The notes below the pieces were generated by a model. That model was given only the letters and a program-made list of their open reading frames with translations, made no database searches and was not told where the DNA came from. From Meghimatium bilineatum (lineage: Eukaryota > Mollusca > Gastropoda > Stylommatophora > Philomycidae): 64,000 nt of DNA. Shown here piece after piece: positions 10,767 through 22,459 of the stretch. Location of the stretch: positions 19,620,498-19,684,497 of the forward strand of contig CM067299.1 in assembly GCA_034231615.1 (NCBI GenBank), read 5' to 3'. Positions within the stretch are counted from its first letter, which is position 1. Each line of letters opens with the position of its first letter. The position numbers and the translations under genes are program-made.

Positions 10767-11985
10767 TCAAGAATTGTGTTTATTATCTGTCCCCAGATGG
10801 TGTTGTTGTAGCTTCCACACTTGCCGTTGAGCATAGGGGTTTGTGAAGGAGACATAGTCTACGTTCCAGAGGCAGAGGCGTGTTGCTCTTGTTGAGGTGT
10901 AGTTATATTTATTCAGGATGGCCTTGATGCTGTCTATCCACCTTTTCCTAGGTCTGCCCTTGGCTCTGTATCCTGATTCCATCTTGTTATAATCTCTTAT
11001 GTAAAGCTGATCGTTCATCCTCATAAGATGTCCTAACATTTTATCTGCTGTTTCTCTATATATTCGATGCATGATGTGATACTTATTATCGCATTTTGTC
11101 GAGTCTGGTGACTCCAATAGTCTTACTTAGACATTAATTTTCGCAAGTTTCGATCTTTCTCTTATCTGTAGATGTCATTTGTCAAGTCTGTCATTTGATA
11201 GCATAGTTTTGGTATAAAGATGCTTTTAATCATTTGTTTCTTTACTTCCATGTTGATTTTTTGAGTGCAATAGCAATGGTGACAGCTGGTATGTCACAGC
11301 ATTTGTCTTTTGACATTTTTTTCTATCTCTCTGTCGAGTCGTCGGTCATCTGTGAAGATACTTTCTATGTACTTGAACTCTTGGACTTTTAGTTTAGTGT
11401 TCTCTATTTGGATGTTTAAGTGCTCTGTTCATCTCGTTATTTGCATTGTTTTTGTCTTCTGCGAATTAATTCGCATGTTGTAAAAATGACATATTCTTGA
11501 TAGTGAGTTGATGTGAATTTGCCGTTTTTCTTCATCACCATTTATGATGCTTTGATCGTCAGCAAAAAAGCAGTTCACTGAGTTCTTTGTTAAGTTGTTC
11601 ATTCTCTGTTGTTTCGCTATATATATCTCTTTTTGTGTTTCTTTTATAACTCTGTCTATGTAGACGTTGAGTAGAAAATAGGCGACATACGCATCACTGT
11701 CTGGCTCCTGTTTTTGTTGTGAATGTTGTGATACTTCATCTGTTGGTCTTACTTTTCTTTGTATAATGATTTGATGTTGTGTAGTAGTTGTTCCTTGATT
11801 CTGTATATTTCTAGGATTTCCCATAGTATGTCTCTGTTTATACTGTAGAATTCTGGCCAAAAACTGTCAAAAACGTTGCCTCCATTCCCCCCAATTATTT
11901 TTTTAAAAAATCCCTCTCCGTTTTTACAAAACAAACGAGCAGAATAACTGGAAATAATACGTACTATTTTGAAATTCAAAAAAAT
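10767..11985 (-). mobile_element. LINE reverse transcriptase, degraded
   Basis: In order on the minus strand: an RT palm frame (FDSFWPEFYSINRDILWEIL), a frameshift, FLLNVYIDRVIKE, NCFFADDQSII (the YADD catalytic motif as FADD), CHFYNMRINSQKTKTMQ, KRKIETCEN, then MLGHLMRMNDQLY and KGRPRKRWIDSIKAILNKY at the C terminus. At least two frameshifts and stops. No endonuclease is seen upstream. A sister fragment is at 29,190-29,600. Confidence 0.85.
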
Positions 11986-11989
11986 TATT

Positions 11990-12680
11990 TAAATGCAAAA
12001 ATATTAACATCGACGAATTCATGAAAAACAATTTGAGTCTATATAATATATTTTCTGGGGGAAACGTGAACACAAAGTGGTGAGAAAAGAATATAAAACC
12101 ATTTTATATACATCTGTATGTGTATCAACTTTCAGACTGAAGTGCACTTTCTAATGGTTATCTCAGTTAAACGTCTATTCACGTCCTTAGAAATGTATTA
12201 AGGGGACAGGGTGATAATGAACATATGGGTTAGTATAAACATCCGCATGTAGAAGGTCTAAATGTCTCACTATTGGCCTATCAGGTTAACCATCATGCAA
12301 CAGTAAACTCTCAGTAGATGACATGCCAATATGGTAATGTTTTCTTCCTGCAGGTGCATATCAAAATGTCAACTGTACAATTATGTTTCCCTTTGTCGTT
12401 CAACATTTAGAGGAAAAGAGCACAGTGCTTCACGCTTGGGGAATGAGATGCGCTTCAGCCCTGATCATGATCCTAGTTGTCTACGTGTGCCTGGTTTCCC
12501 GCTATGAACAGGTGGCACGTGGGATCTAATGAAAGCAACTTTGTGCAAGACGTGACAATTTCCTGGGAGTTCTCAGTCAGGCAACCATGTTAGCCTTGCA
12601 TAATTGGAGAGTTCCCTTGGTTGGCTGTGAATGCATAGCCAACAATATTCACAACTGTCTAAAAATTCAACAATAGCTGT
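11990..12680. other. No recognisable gene
   Basis: AT-rich; no repeat family recognised. Confidence 0.5.
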
Positions 12681-12682
12681 AG

Positions 12683-13010
12683 AGGAAGTAGTGGATAAAG
12701 CAAGGCCCGCGAGCCAAATCTGGCCCGTCAATTCATTTTCATTGGCCCGCCATGTTGAATTAACAGCACTACATTCACTGACACCAAGAAGTCGGACGGC
12801 GGCAGACGGGATGCGAGTCCGTTCCAACGGATGTGGTTCAAATCTCATTGCTGCTATAATTTTTCCTCTGTAACAGCTCGATGCTTTCTATAAATCCTTG
12901 AAGAAAACAAAAATGGATCTTTAAGACAACATAACATGGAGCTTTAAGACAACAAGTTATTTGATCCCAATGCCTTACAAGCAAATCCCAATTTGGCCCG
13001 CCAATCAAAT
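12683..13010. mobile_element. Possible hAT-type non-autonomous repeat
   Basis: aaggcccgcgagccaaatct and ggcccg, recurring as atttggcccgccaatc at the right, resemble the GGCCCGCGGGCCA ends of hAT-type repeats. A tRNA-like B box ggttcaaatctc lies inside. Confidence 0.35.
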
Positions 13011-13136
13011 AAAGTTGCTCACTACAGCTGTAAAGTTGCCCACTACAGCAGTAAAGTTGCTCACTACAGCTGTAAAGTTGCCCACTACATCTGCAAATTT
13101 GCCCACTACAACTCTAAAATTTCCCACTACAGCTGT
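13011..13136. repeat. 21-bp minisatellite, 6 units
   Basis: Units of aaagttgctcactacagctg plus t; the first four alternate tgctc/tgccc, then decay. Exact 126 bp. Confidence 0.95.
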
Positions 13137-13139
13137 ACA

Positions 13140-15889
13140 GCAATGTTATATAGAGAATATGTTTTAAATATTTTATTTTATGATATCAGTTGCAGATATT
13201 GAAAATGTTTGTTTTGAACAGAATTTATACGCTTTATAGCTCTAGAGAAAAAAAACTTTCGTTACTGCATGTTTTCCTGTGAAGGCGTGCAGTGAGGCTT
13301 TTTATGGGCTGTAGTTAATAACTGTAGAGAAGACATTAGTTAATCTTATCTAGCTATATCTGGAAATATACAAGACAAAGATAGGGTTAAATACCAAAAT
13401 ATAAACATCACGTTAAATCATTTTGATATCAATGTGTTTAGAATTATTTGTTTTTCACTCTCAATCTACGAGCGCTATCTGCTGGTTCATAGCACGTGCG
13501 TGTGAAAACCTGCAGCTTGCGCATGCTCAAACATTCATGGCTCGTCTCGCTGAAGAATAGCAGATACAAAGAACTAAATACGCATGCGCTACTTCATTGG
13601 TTACTACGTGGCAACCAAAAGGGGGGAAATTCAAAATCTAAAAAAGCTTAATAGTGTTTCAGTCAATAAAAATTATTTTGGTAACGTTTACGTTTAAATG
13701 TAAACATTCAATATATTTTCACTTTACTTTCAATGTTTAATTTCGTCATGATTCATCACTATGGAAGCAATGTAGATTAATGGGGGAAATGATCCTAGAC
13801 AAGAATCAGTAAGAAAATGCGATGTATACTTTTTATTTTTTTTTACAAAATAAAAAAAAAACAGGCCGTTAAATAACTATCATCGAAAGTATTATTCAAG
13901 AGACTACAGGCGACTATGCTTTCTGGCCAAGCAGAACGCCGTGGAGATATATTGTCAATATTTCATAAGATGTTCTGCTCAGTATTATCAAGTTCAATTG
14001 TTCAAGAATCCCCATTATAGTTCTTATTGTTTCGCGCTTTTTTCACATTCTTCAAACGATTGTCATTATTGTCTTTAAAATAAGTGCCATCATTTTCGCT
14101 TCCTTTATTCCTTCAAATTTTACTTGCATCTTATTCATTACGACAGTGGAAGGATTGTTATACCAGTGCCATCTGTCCGTTAGCAGATCGGGGAAAGTCT
14201 CCGGCATGAGAGTCTGTCTCTTCAAGACACGATTTACTGTAACCCTTTAATCTTTATTTCACACAACTAAAAAATGACTTGGGAAATAACAAGAGGCAGC
14301 TAGTTAATTGGAAGCCATAGTTCTCGATTCTTGTTAATAAATTGTTAGTAATGTTGGTCGACGAACTGCGAGTCTAGGATCTTGTTATTGGTAAGCAGGT
14401 GAGGGTGTGAGAAACTTAGCATCAAGGATTCAGGGAAATTGTCAATCTGTGCCTACAAAGAGAAAGTTGGCGTGTGTATTGTGCAGATTTGAATAGATTG
14501 TACGAAAAAAAGCATGAGAAACGGAGACAAAAGTGACGAGTGGCAACGGGGATTGAGTCTTTGACAGAAGCAGTCTCTGCACGTAACGGACGCATGTTAT
14601 GCAAACGTTGGAGCTTTTTACATTCAAGGACACCTGAAGTTTGAGTTCCCTTTAGATATGTTCTTAATGAAAAACTGCCAGACGTTCTGTGCAAGCGCAG
14701 AGAGTGACCTTTTCCTTATTAAACAAATAAGGTGACTAGCTTTTTACTTTGTTGCTAATGTGGCTTGAGAGGCAGATGGATGCGGAGGGTGCTCATTTTT
14801 GGCTGGGTACAGAGACTTATAGCTGGTGTTTGGGTTTCAGATGAAGGGAAAGGAACCAGGTGACGAGTCGTTCAGTCTGATAGCAGTGACGGGAGATTTC
14901 CTTTACCGTTGTGTGTATTTCTACACGTCCTTTATTAAGTTTCCTAAACATGTACACAGCTGATTTTCTGCTTTCATAGAATTGGGCTGGGGCACTAGAA
15001 GACATCATAATTAATGACAAAATTGGAAGATTAGCTCATCTAAACGTCGTTCCATTATTAGGTATGCTCAGATGGGATCTTAAACCTCTTGTCAACGTTT
15101 AGACTTGTACAGACGGAGTGGTGTCCAGAGTGAGAGATAGCTATGAACACGAAAATGATTATCTTTATTAACGGATGCTTGAGTAAACTTCTTATGAAGT
15201 AGAGCTAACTCACTCGTTATGATCTCACAATATACCTGGAGCTCTTCAGAGTTGTGGATATTGCCCTCATTAGTTTAGGGGCAGGAATGGGAGGTAATTG
15301 TGCACAAAGGGCAATAAAACATACACGTGTCGTTTTTCTTACGTGTGTGGGAAAAACTTTGAAAATGATTGGTGTTATATCCAATTATCCTGAGATGATA
15401 TGAGTGCACCAGGGCATGCCAACAGCATTAAATTATGAATCTATTCGTGTGCCAGGCACCCCGCAATGATGAGTTATATGAATGAAAATGAGCAATGTAA
15501 GAGGGCCATTCTCGTCACGTTCGGTGTGCAATCTATTGCTTGATTGCTTCAGCTATCTGCTATTTATCTAGACGTCTATTTTACATAAACTATTTATATT
15601 GAATTTTGATAGGTTGTTCATAATAAATGCCCTTTTAGGCAATAATCTTTTATTATATCTTTCTTACCCACTCTGGCCTCATAGGTAGTATACGAGCATC
15701 GTAGTATAGGCGATACGTCATTAGAGTAAGTTAATTTTTGTGTTTGTTTCTTATTTCATTTTCCCACGTTCACCGATCGATTATGTCATAAATTTCGCCT
15801 GTCTTGGATAAACTCCCGGTCTCAGTCCATGGTTCTCATTTGTTCCAGGACAGCAAAGATGGACAATGTAGTGATCGTGTGTACAGAAA
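13140..15889. other. No supportable gene
   Basis: 13,255-13,340 matches the body of SINE T4 (gttactgcatgttttcctgt). At 14,440-14,640 the minus strand shows a weak Cys-containing frame that I could not assign. The rest is AT-rich without recognised families. Confidence 0.5.
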
Positions 15890-16335
15890 TATTATTAGAG
15901 ACTGACAATACAATGTATTTTTTTACTTCTGTTATTGTCTTGATGGGCAGCAGCAGTACAACTAGCAATGCAATCAATAACCTTCACATATGCTGTGTTC
16001 TATGGGGCAGCAAGATGACCAGAGACTGGTAGTACAATCAATTACCTTTACATATGCAGTATCCCATAGAGCATCACGTTGACCAGACACTGCAATCAAT
16101 GACCACATATGTCAGTGTCAGATGGGGCATCAGGACGACCAGCTAATGCAATCAATGACCATCACATATGTAAGCGTTCGTTGGTATGCAGGATGACCAG
16201 AGACTGGCGAGGCAATTAATGACCTTCACACATCAGAGCCCCATGGGACAGTACGATGATAAGAGACTTCCATTGCCATCAATGACCTTCACATATGTCA
16301 ATGTCCAATAAGACAGAAGCATGACCAGAAAATGA
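15890..16335. repeat. Degenerate ~60-bp tandem repeat, about 7 units
   Basis: Each unit has gatgaccagagactg, caatcaatgaccttcacat and an atggggcag segment. Units vary between 56 and 65 bp. Confidence 0.88.
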
Positions 16336-16354
16336 GATCTTGGAATAAAAAAAA

Positions 16355-16655
16355 AACCTTCCGATATAGTTCTGCGAGCAAACATCTCTTAGAGATAATT
16401 CTGGGAGTAAATATTCCTCCGAGGTAATTGCAAGCAAATGTTCCTTAAAAATAGTTCTTGTGGTGAACATTCTTTTAATGAAGATCTGGAAGTAAACGGT
16501 ACTCAGACTCTGTGAGTAAATGTTAATTCAATTTCGTACTGGGGACGAAATTTCCTCCGACATAGCTCTCGGAGTAAATGTTACTCAGACATAGCTCTGG
16601 GAGTGAGCGTTCTTAACTCTGGGAGTAAAAGTTCCTCCGAGATAGCTCTGGCAAT
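16355..16655. repeat. Degenerate ~33-bp tandem repeat, about 9 units
   Basis: Units contain tagctctgggagtaaatgtt and cctccgaga. It follows the 60-bp array after about 20 bp but is unrelated to it. Confidence 0.85.
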
Positions 16656-16732
16656 ACTGAGGAACACAATTTACATCAATGTACGAGAAACTTTCACAAT
16701 TATGACAAATTATTCGTGTTTTTTTTTTCTTG

Positions 16733-16912
16733 TTCTTCTTCAGCGTTCATTCTCAAGCTCCCACTGGATATCTCTTGTATCAGGACCATGGTCCTATTAG
16801 ATTTCCAGAAGGATGTAGTCCAGAGAATGGAAATGCGTTGTGTCACCGTTTTATTTGCGCCAATGGCCCGACACATCCGTCTTCAGTGGGTTTTTCCCCA
16901 TCTCCCGGGACA
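16733..16912 (-). mobile_element. GAA-tailed SINE (family S1) 3' part
   Basis: cttcttcagcgttcattctc, ctcccactggatatctcttg, gatgtagtccagagaatgg and atggcccgacacatccgtc match other S1 copies. A run of 9 T precedes it and a G-run follows at 16,962. Confidence 0.7.
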
Positions 16913-17139
16913 TATTAGTTATAAAGCTCACACATGACAAGTTTATATTTAATTGGGTTGGGGGGGGGTGTTGGAGGTTGAGGTTTTTTTCTTGTCCAGA
17001 AGATTTTATGTTGTTATGTGTACTTTACAATGTCTATCTTTTTATATGTAGACATCGTTCCAGACTTTCCATTGGATATCTACATACAAATAGTTTCCCT
17101 TTTGAGTCAGCTCTTCTACTCACATCAATTCATACCGCC

Positions 17140-17324
17140 AAGTTATGTGAATCTTTTCGAGCACACCCATCGACATATAAGAGCTCTTTCATAATGTGCA
17201 ATTTGACCTAGTTTTTATTCGTTAACTGACGAAAGTTTAACAGGTTTCCATCAGTGCGACATTTGGTGTCGATTCCACAGTTCAGATCTCTGAATACATC
17301 CTTCAGCATAGCATAGAACAGAAT
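17140..17324 (-). mobile_element. Jockey-like LINE RT fragment (RT-J)
   Basis: The frame FYAMLKDVFRDLNCGIDTKC, then RTDGNLLNFRQLTNK and KELLSVDGCA corresponds to RT boxes 4-5 and the YADD box (here SVDG, catalytic residues lost). Nearly identical to 21,403-21,597 on the same strand. Confidence 0.75.
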
Positions 17325-17393
17325 TTGAGCCATCTCGGCACAAGTCCTGGAGCCATCTCGGCACAAGTCCTCTAGGCATGTCGGCACAAGTCC
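17325..17393. repeat. 23-bp tandem repeat, 3 units, inside the RT fragment
   Basis: Units tggagccatctcggcacaag plus tcc abut the codons for ILFYAMLKDVF, exactly where the other RT-J copy has a different 33-bp array. Confidence 0.92.
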
Positions 17394-17454
17394 AATAATG
17401 GAAGAGGGAAGTTTGGGTAACACTACTTAACCCTTCCAACTAAAGAGGTTACAG

Positions 17455-17800
17455 TATATAGCTGTTCCTGTCCACAAGACAAGAGCGTTTCTCTGCACAC
17501 AATGAGCAGAGAAAATGATAATTGTCTTGTGATTGGTGACTTTAATAGCCACTCACAGAGCTGGGGGATATGCAGAAAATACTAGATGAGAAGAAGACTG
17601 TCAGTGCGAGGTGAAACTTCAATTGCTAAATGAAACCGAAGACTCCCCAGCTGCTACTCTAGAAGATGGCATATCACCTCAACCCCAGACCTAGTCTTTG
17701 CAACAGACGCTTTAACTAAAATAATATACAAGGATGTGCTGGGGCAGGTTGGTGGAAATGACCATCGCCCAATCAAACTCACAATCGAAACAAAAACAAC
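17455..17800 (+). mobile_element. LINE apurinic-type endonuclease fragment
   Basis: NCLVIGDFNSHSQSWGYA and, after frameshifts, GGNDHRPIKLTIE are the GDFN and SDHxP catalytic motifs at the C-terminal part of an APE-like endonuclease. It is oriented opposite to the RT fragment at 17,140. Confidence 0.78.
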
Positions 17801-17879
17801 CCTGCTTAATTTATTTTTTGTGTGACTTTTTGTCTTCTGTGTTCGTTATTAAACTCTGCAGATTAATAGAATGTAGTAG

Positions 17880-17945
17880 GGGAAAGCACCCAAGATCATT
17901 CATTTTCGAGACCAGTCCACTAACCACTGCGCTACGAAGCCCCGA
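17880..17945 (-). mobile_element. tRNA-derived SINE head (family T2)
   Basis: The minus strand gggcttcgtagcgcagtggt, then tagtggactggtctcgaaaa is tRNA-like (A box tagcgcagtggttag). The body is missing or very diverged. Confidence 0.5.
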
Positions 17946-17989
17946 CTCCGAAGAACCGAATGCATTGTGTCATGGTTTACAGCTTTGAT

Positions 17990-18132
17990 TCATCCTACTT
18001 CAGCATGGTTTCTGGATTCCTTTGATCCTGTATAAGATGGCACAGCAAACTCCACCCCATAACCCTCTTAGTCGCCTCCTCTGTGGGAAGGTTAAAAAGT
18101 GATGCTATTCTTTTCTCACCTTTCGGGTCCCG
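17990..18132 (-). mobile_element. GAA-tailed SINE (family S1) 5' part
   Basis: ttcagcatggtttctggatt, cccataaccctcttagtcgc (core) and attcttttctcacctttcgg mirror 3,522-3,700. Confidence 0.65.
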
Positions 18133-18134
18133 GC

Positions 18135-19180
18135 TATTTAAGGGAGAAACACCGGCCCATAAAAACGGATATTCACAGAAAGCTGTATGGGAGCACTGAG
18201 AAGCTTTCAAATACAGCAGCATGCATAAGAAAACACGACTTGCTTTGCAGACATGTTCAACTGCGAACGAGAAGAAGAATGGTCCCGGCAACAAACGGCC
18301 AACTGTACTTCTATAAACTGGGCACGCGACTAGAGAAAGATTGGGAACATGCATTGTAGAAACGTATAGCGAATTTATTATAATAACCAACGAGAAAAAC
18401 CACTGCAAAAAGCATCTATGCATCTAATGAGAATAGTTAAACATCAACTGGACCGTTCATTATTTCCAAGCTGTTGTGTCTCGCTTTTGTTGTTTTGGTT
18501 GAGGGGATGGACTTGAAATCGCTGTCAACACCCATTACAGGATATTATAACGAGACCTTATAGTGCATCCTCGTTTGGGCGCATTCATTGTCATTCGTGC
18601 AAGGCCAACCGAGTATTCAGTCATTTTCCCAAATAAAATAGGCATTAATTTGTGGCAACGCTTCTATTCAACGTATTTTCTGTTTGCACAGAGTGAAAAC
18701 TGTAAGGTGTGTAAAGGATACTCGATAAGGTTGACTTGCAGCCCAGGAATAGGGTGACTGATGCGCAACTAACTAGTAGTTGCTGCCAGTGTATAATATT
18801 GAAGGTTACAGCTCGTGATTGGAAAGTATGTTTCACGATCGTCATAGAGAACAACGATCTAGTCAAATGTTTAAATTGTGAGGAACATGATTACTGGAAA
18901 AAAAATATACATTAAAAATACATTAAAAAAAATAAATTAGTATATAATAAATTAAAAATAATCATAAACAATATGTATTTCAAAACATTTGGCATCAATT
19001 TGAATTAATTCCATGAAATTCTCGTTAAAATCTATTTATCGTGACTTCGTTAAAAACAATGGTGTTTTGGTTTTTTTTTTATAGAATAAAAAATAGATTT
19101 TCAATATTAATTATTTGCTCTACAAAACGTCCGTGTGTTGTGTTGACGGGGATGAAAGGGGGGGGAATAACGACGATACT
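18135..19180. other. No recognisable gene
   Basis: An 86-codon frame at 18,099-18,359 (+) overlaps SINE sequence and has no recognised domain. 18,895-19,010 is A-rich low complexity. Confidence 0.5.
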
Positions 19181-19181
19181 G

Positions 19182-19370
19182 TCATGCACGACGTAAGAAA
19201 TAAGAGTCGACTAAGGAGGTTTGGGTGATGCAGTTGACTGTCCCATTCCATAGTGTCCCATCCCATCAATGTCACCCAGAACACATGCTGAAGTCTGATG
19301 TATTAGGTTCAAAGGTCCAAGTATTACAACGAGCTGTAAACAATAACACAACGCATTCCCGATGCGTCCT
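19182..19370 (+). mobile_element. GAA-tailed SINE (family S1), degraded
   Basis: gacgtaagaaataagagtcg, actaaggaggtttgg and gctgaagtctgatgtattag align with 3,560-3,680. Confidence 0.6.
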
Positions 19371-20004
19371 CTATTTATATTATTCATTTACCTCTGTTTT
19401 CGAGGAAATATGTGTAGGTGTGTTTGTGAGATTTCTTACCATTTTTTAACGCCCACTAGCGGTCTTTGACTTTGTCAGCACATTGATAAAGTCAATATTA
19501 AATGCGAAAACCCGTTCAAAGGTGTCTGCCCAGCTGTAATGAAAGGTGGGTGAGACGTTGCAATGTGTATCAAAGTGCAATGTTGGAAGTCATACGCACG
19601 AAAACCGTTCGTACATCTTTGGCTCATAAAATGGCATCTAACAATTAAATTACTGCGAACTACATTTTTCAGAGATAGAATAATTGTAATATTTATAAAT
19701 AAAACGACATTAAATGCAGGATTTACAAATATAAAATCATGCGGACTGATAAAATATAATACGCATGCCAAAACAAAAGTTATTGCGAGTATCGTTTATT
19801 GATTCATTAATTGAAATTTAGGGGCCTGCATATTGAACCTACTATAAAATAACGCGCGCACACACACACATAAACTCAATACATTGTTGTTGATGTTGTT
19901 ATTCGTCTATAGAAAGAGATGATGATTATTTGTGAAATCATCTTAATGGAATGCAGTTGAAGTGGCGCCATTGTTTATATTTTCATAGATGGCTGATAAG
20001 ACGG

Positions 20005-20383
20005 AATTGATGCCTTTGTGATGTGTGTACGTAGAAGAATAGGGAGAACATCATGGAAAGAGAATAAAACAAATAGAGAGGTTCTAAAAACACTTAATAT
20101 GAATAAATAATTTAATAAAGAAATAAAGATTAGGCAAATAAAATATTTTGGACACATTAAAAAACATGACACCTTACTGAAGACCTTACTTGAAGGTAAA
20201 GTCAAAGGGAAGCGAGAAAGAGGTAGACAGAGATACAAGTGGGAGAGTGACATCACAAGATGGACAGGTTTCAGTCTATCAAAGTGCACCGCCAAAACAA
20301 GAGACAGGAGATGTTGGAGATCTGTTGCAGTCAACCTTCGTTGCTGAGACGGCACTTGATGATGATGATGATAAGACCTAATA
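20005..20383 (+). mobile_element. RTE-type LINE 3' end
   Basis: RQIKYFGHIKKHDTLLKTLL, KGKRERGRQRYKWESDITRW and a tail ending gacggcacttgatgatgatg. Same unit as the polymorphic insertion at 52,961. One frameshift near the middle. Confidence 0.8.
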
Positions 20384-20465
20384 ATTTTTGATCAAGAGCT
20401 AATAACACTGCACAAGGAACATTTCCATAAATGATTTTATTTGCCATTCCGTAGGCAATCTAAAA

Positions 20466-20900
20466 TTATATTTGCTCAGTGTCGCAGTTAGTTATTGGTT
20501 GTGGATTCGTCTGGCCTTTCCAGTGAGGACTCACTTTCGCCCCTCTTTCCTGGTCACTCCCATTACTATCACGCTTTGAACATGTCCATTCTATCTTGTA
20601 GCATCCTCTGTATAATTTTGTAGTGTTTCCATGACTGTCCCAATTAATTGAGCTTGGTCTCTTCTCGTCACATTGCATATACTATAGCTTTATCCGCCAG
20701 TTCATCAGCTCCTTCGTTACTTCTGACTCCCGCATGGCTTGGTCAGTAGATCAGTATGATGGTTTGAGCGTTGTTGAGAAGAATAACCATATCCTTTCTT
20801 ATCATACAATTTTCAATCTTGCGCAGCATACTCTGGGAGTCTGTTCGAATGCATGTAGAATCAAGACTTCCATCGCGTAATATTCTCAAGTTGCTATAAA
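20466..20900 (-). mobile_element. LINE RNase H and C-terminal fragment
   Basis: The minus strand carries TDSQSMLRKIEN-like codons, then TDQAMRESEVTKELMN-like remnants of the PGHAGVRGNERAD motif, and VMGVTRKEGRK toward the end. Closely parallels 37,133-37,680 base for base. Confidence 0.7.
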
Positions 20901-20960
20901 TATAGACCAACCGATCGACACAGAATCTTTGTTTTATGCCAAAGGTTTATAATTATACAA

Positions 20961-22035
20961 TTAATGAGTACATGCAGCGCTTCCTTTGCCACTTTTCTTA
21001 AGAGCACACGCCCTTCCGCATCTCATGGTAGAGGAATATTTTGTGAGATGTTGATCCGGCGCACGTACTATATGACATTCCCAGCGGATCCATGTCTGCA
21101 TCAGAATAATTTCAATGTTCGGGGTATAAGTTCTTTCAGTCACAGTGGAATCCGGGATTGTATCTTGCCATTTGATTTCATCATTCTGGGACAAATTGTA
21201 TGGAAATTATTGAGCTCCGTCACGTGATAGTCCATGTTTCACGAGCTTACAACAGCCCATGTAAGTGTCACTGTTCTGTAACCATTTATCTTAATCCGTA
21301 CTCTAATGATGCCATAGATTTGCATAAGGTTTGTCAAATATGCTGCTTGCCTTTAAGATTCTGGTATACACTTCATCATGAACAATGGCAACGTGTGATA
21401 GTGTACTGCCAAGTTATGTGAATCTTTTTGAGCACACCCATCGACAGATAAGAGCTCTTTCATAATGTGCAATTTGACCTTAGTTTTTATTCGTTAACTG
21501 CCGAAGGTTTAACAGATTTTCATCAGTGCGACATTTTGTGTCGATTCCACAGTTCAGATCTCTGAATACATCCTTCAGCATAGCATAGAACATTATTCTG
21601 AACAGTGTAGGTCCTAATACACATCCATATCTGAACAGTGTAGGTCCTAATACACGTCCATATCTGAACAGTGTATGTCCTAATACACATCCATATCTGA
21701 ACAGTGTAGGTCCTAATACACATCCATATCTGAACAGTATAGGTCCTAATACACGTTCATATCTGAACAGTGTAGATCCTAATACACATCCCTATTTAAC
21801 TACAGCAGACAGAATGCATTGAAGATTAGTTCTCCAGAATTCTGAATTCCAGATTGCATTCTAGCATACTAATTACATGCCGCTGAGTTTGCTATACCAC
21901 TGATATACATTTATGCGGGCAATAGTATTTTGTCATAATCATTCACATTCTCTACATATTGTATCAAATGTTTTATGTCTACGAGTGATTCGTACAGGTC
22001 AAAGTATTCTTCTTGAAGTTGTCTTTCAGCAAAAA
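20961..22035 (-). mobile_element. Jockey-like LINE reverse transcriptase (RT-J), degraded
   Basis: Order on the minus strand: VFAERQLQEEYFDLYESLVD (RT box 1-2), YDKILLP..., the box 4 motif YGCVLGPTLFR (expanded, see 21,598), FYAMLKDVFRDLNCGI, the RTDGN...NLRRL region, ETWTITRDGAQ, IKWQDTIPDSTVTERT and QTWIRWECHIVRAPDQHL. This is the typical course of a jockey-like RT to its C terminus. There are stops and frameshifts. Confidence 0.85.
21598..21795. repeat. 33-bp minisatellite, 6 exact-length units, derived from the RT box 4 motif
   Basis: Units run ctgaacagtgtaggtcctaa plus 13 more bases; 6 x 33 = 198 bp with few substitutions. On the minus strand each unit encodes YGCVLGPTLFR, the conserved GCVLxPTLF motif of LINE RT, so the coding motif itself has been multiplied in frame. 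Confidence 0.93.
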
Positions 22036-22164
22036 CCACATCAGTAGTACCAAGCTCGTTCCTGAATCCCCGTTGGTTTCTGTTCATAATTCTGTATGTC
22101 CGTCAAAGATGTGTTTGGGCTTTTTGTGCACGGTCCGGTGGGAAAACTGTCACAGAATCAAGCA

Positions 22165-22455
22165 CAGCGATGTCTTCGTTTTCGACTTTACTACAGCCAG
22201 GAGCAGTCTTACGATGGAAATAAAGGCGATGAAGCAGGCATTGTAATGGCCACTGTCAACGGACTATTCTCATGCATGCACACTTAATTACTCAATTAAC
22301 TTGCTTGGCAAAATTTAAGCGACAGTCATCTGCAGCCAATGGGCTTATTGTCACAATCTCTAGCCAGAAAGAGTATCTTTATATTCATGTCCGGACATGT
22401 GGGTGTTGAAAGTGATGAGTGGGCCGATACACTGGGGAGCATAGCCACAGCACGT
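22165..22455 (+). mobile_element. LINE RNase H fragment
   Basis: FDFTTARSSLTMEIKAMKQA matches the SSLTMEVEAVTHALRW-type RNase H helix; FMSGHVGVESDEWADTLGSI matches the C-terminal GHxGxxxNExAD motif (N to D). Frameshifts lie between. Abuts the RT-J fragment but is on the other strand. Confidence 0.72.
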
Positions 22456-22459
22456 ATTG

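Noticed and set aside
14422-15020. Minus-strand frames with spaced cysteines, considered as a second Penelope endonuclease or part of one
   Set aside because: The YIG-type and GETG motifs are absent and alignment by eye was forced.
18099-18359. 86-codon frame with a basic stretch, considered as a small gene
   Set aside because: It begins inside a SINE S1 fragment, and no domain or flanking splice signals were recognised.
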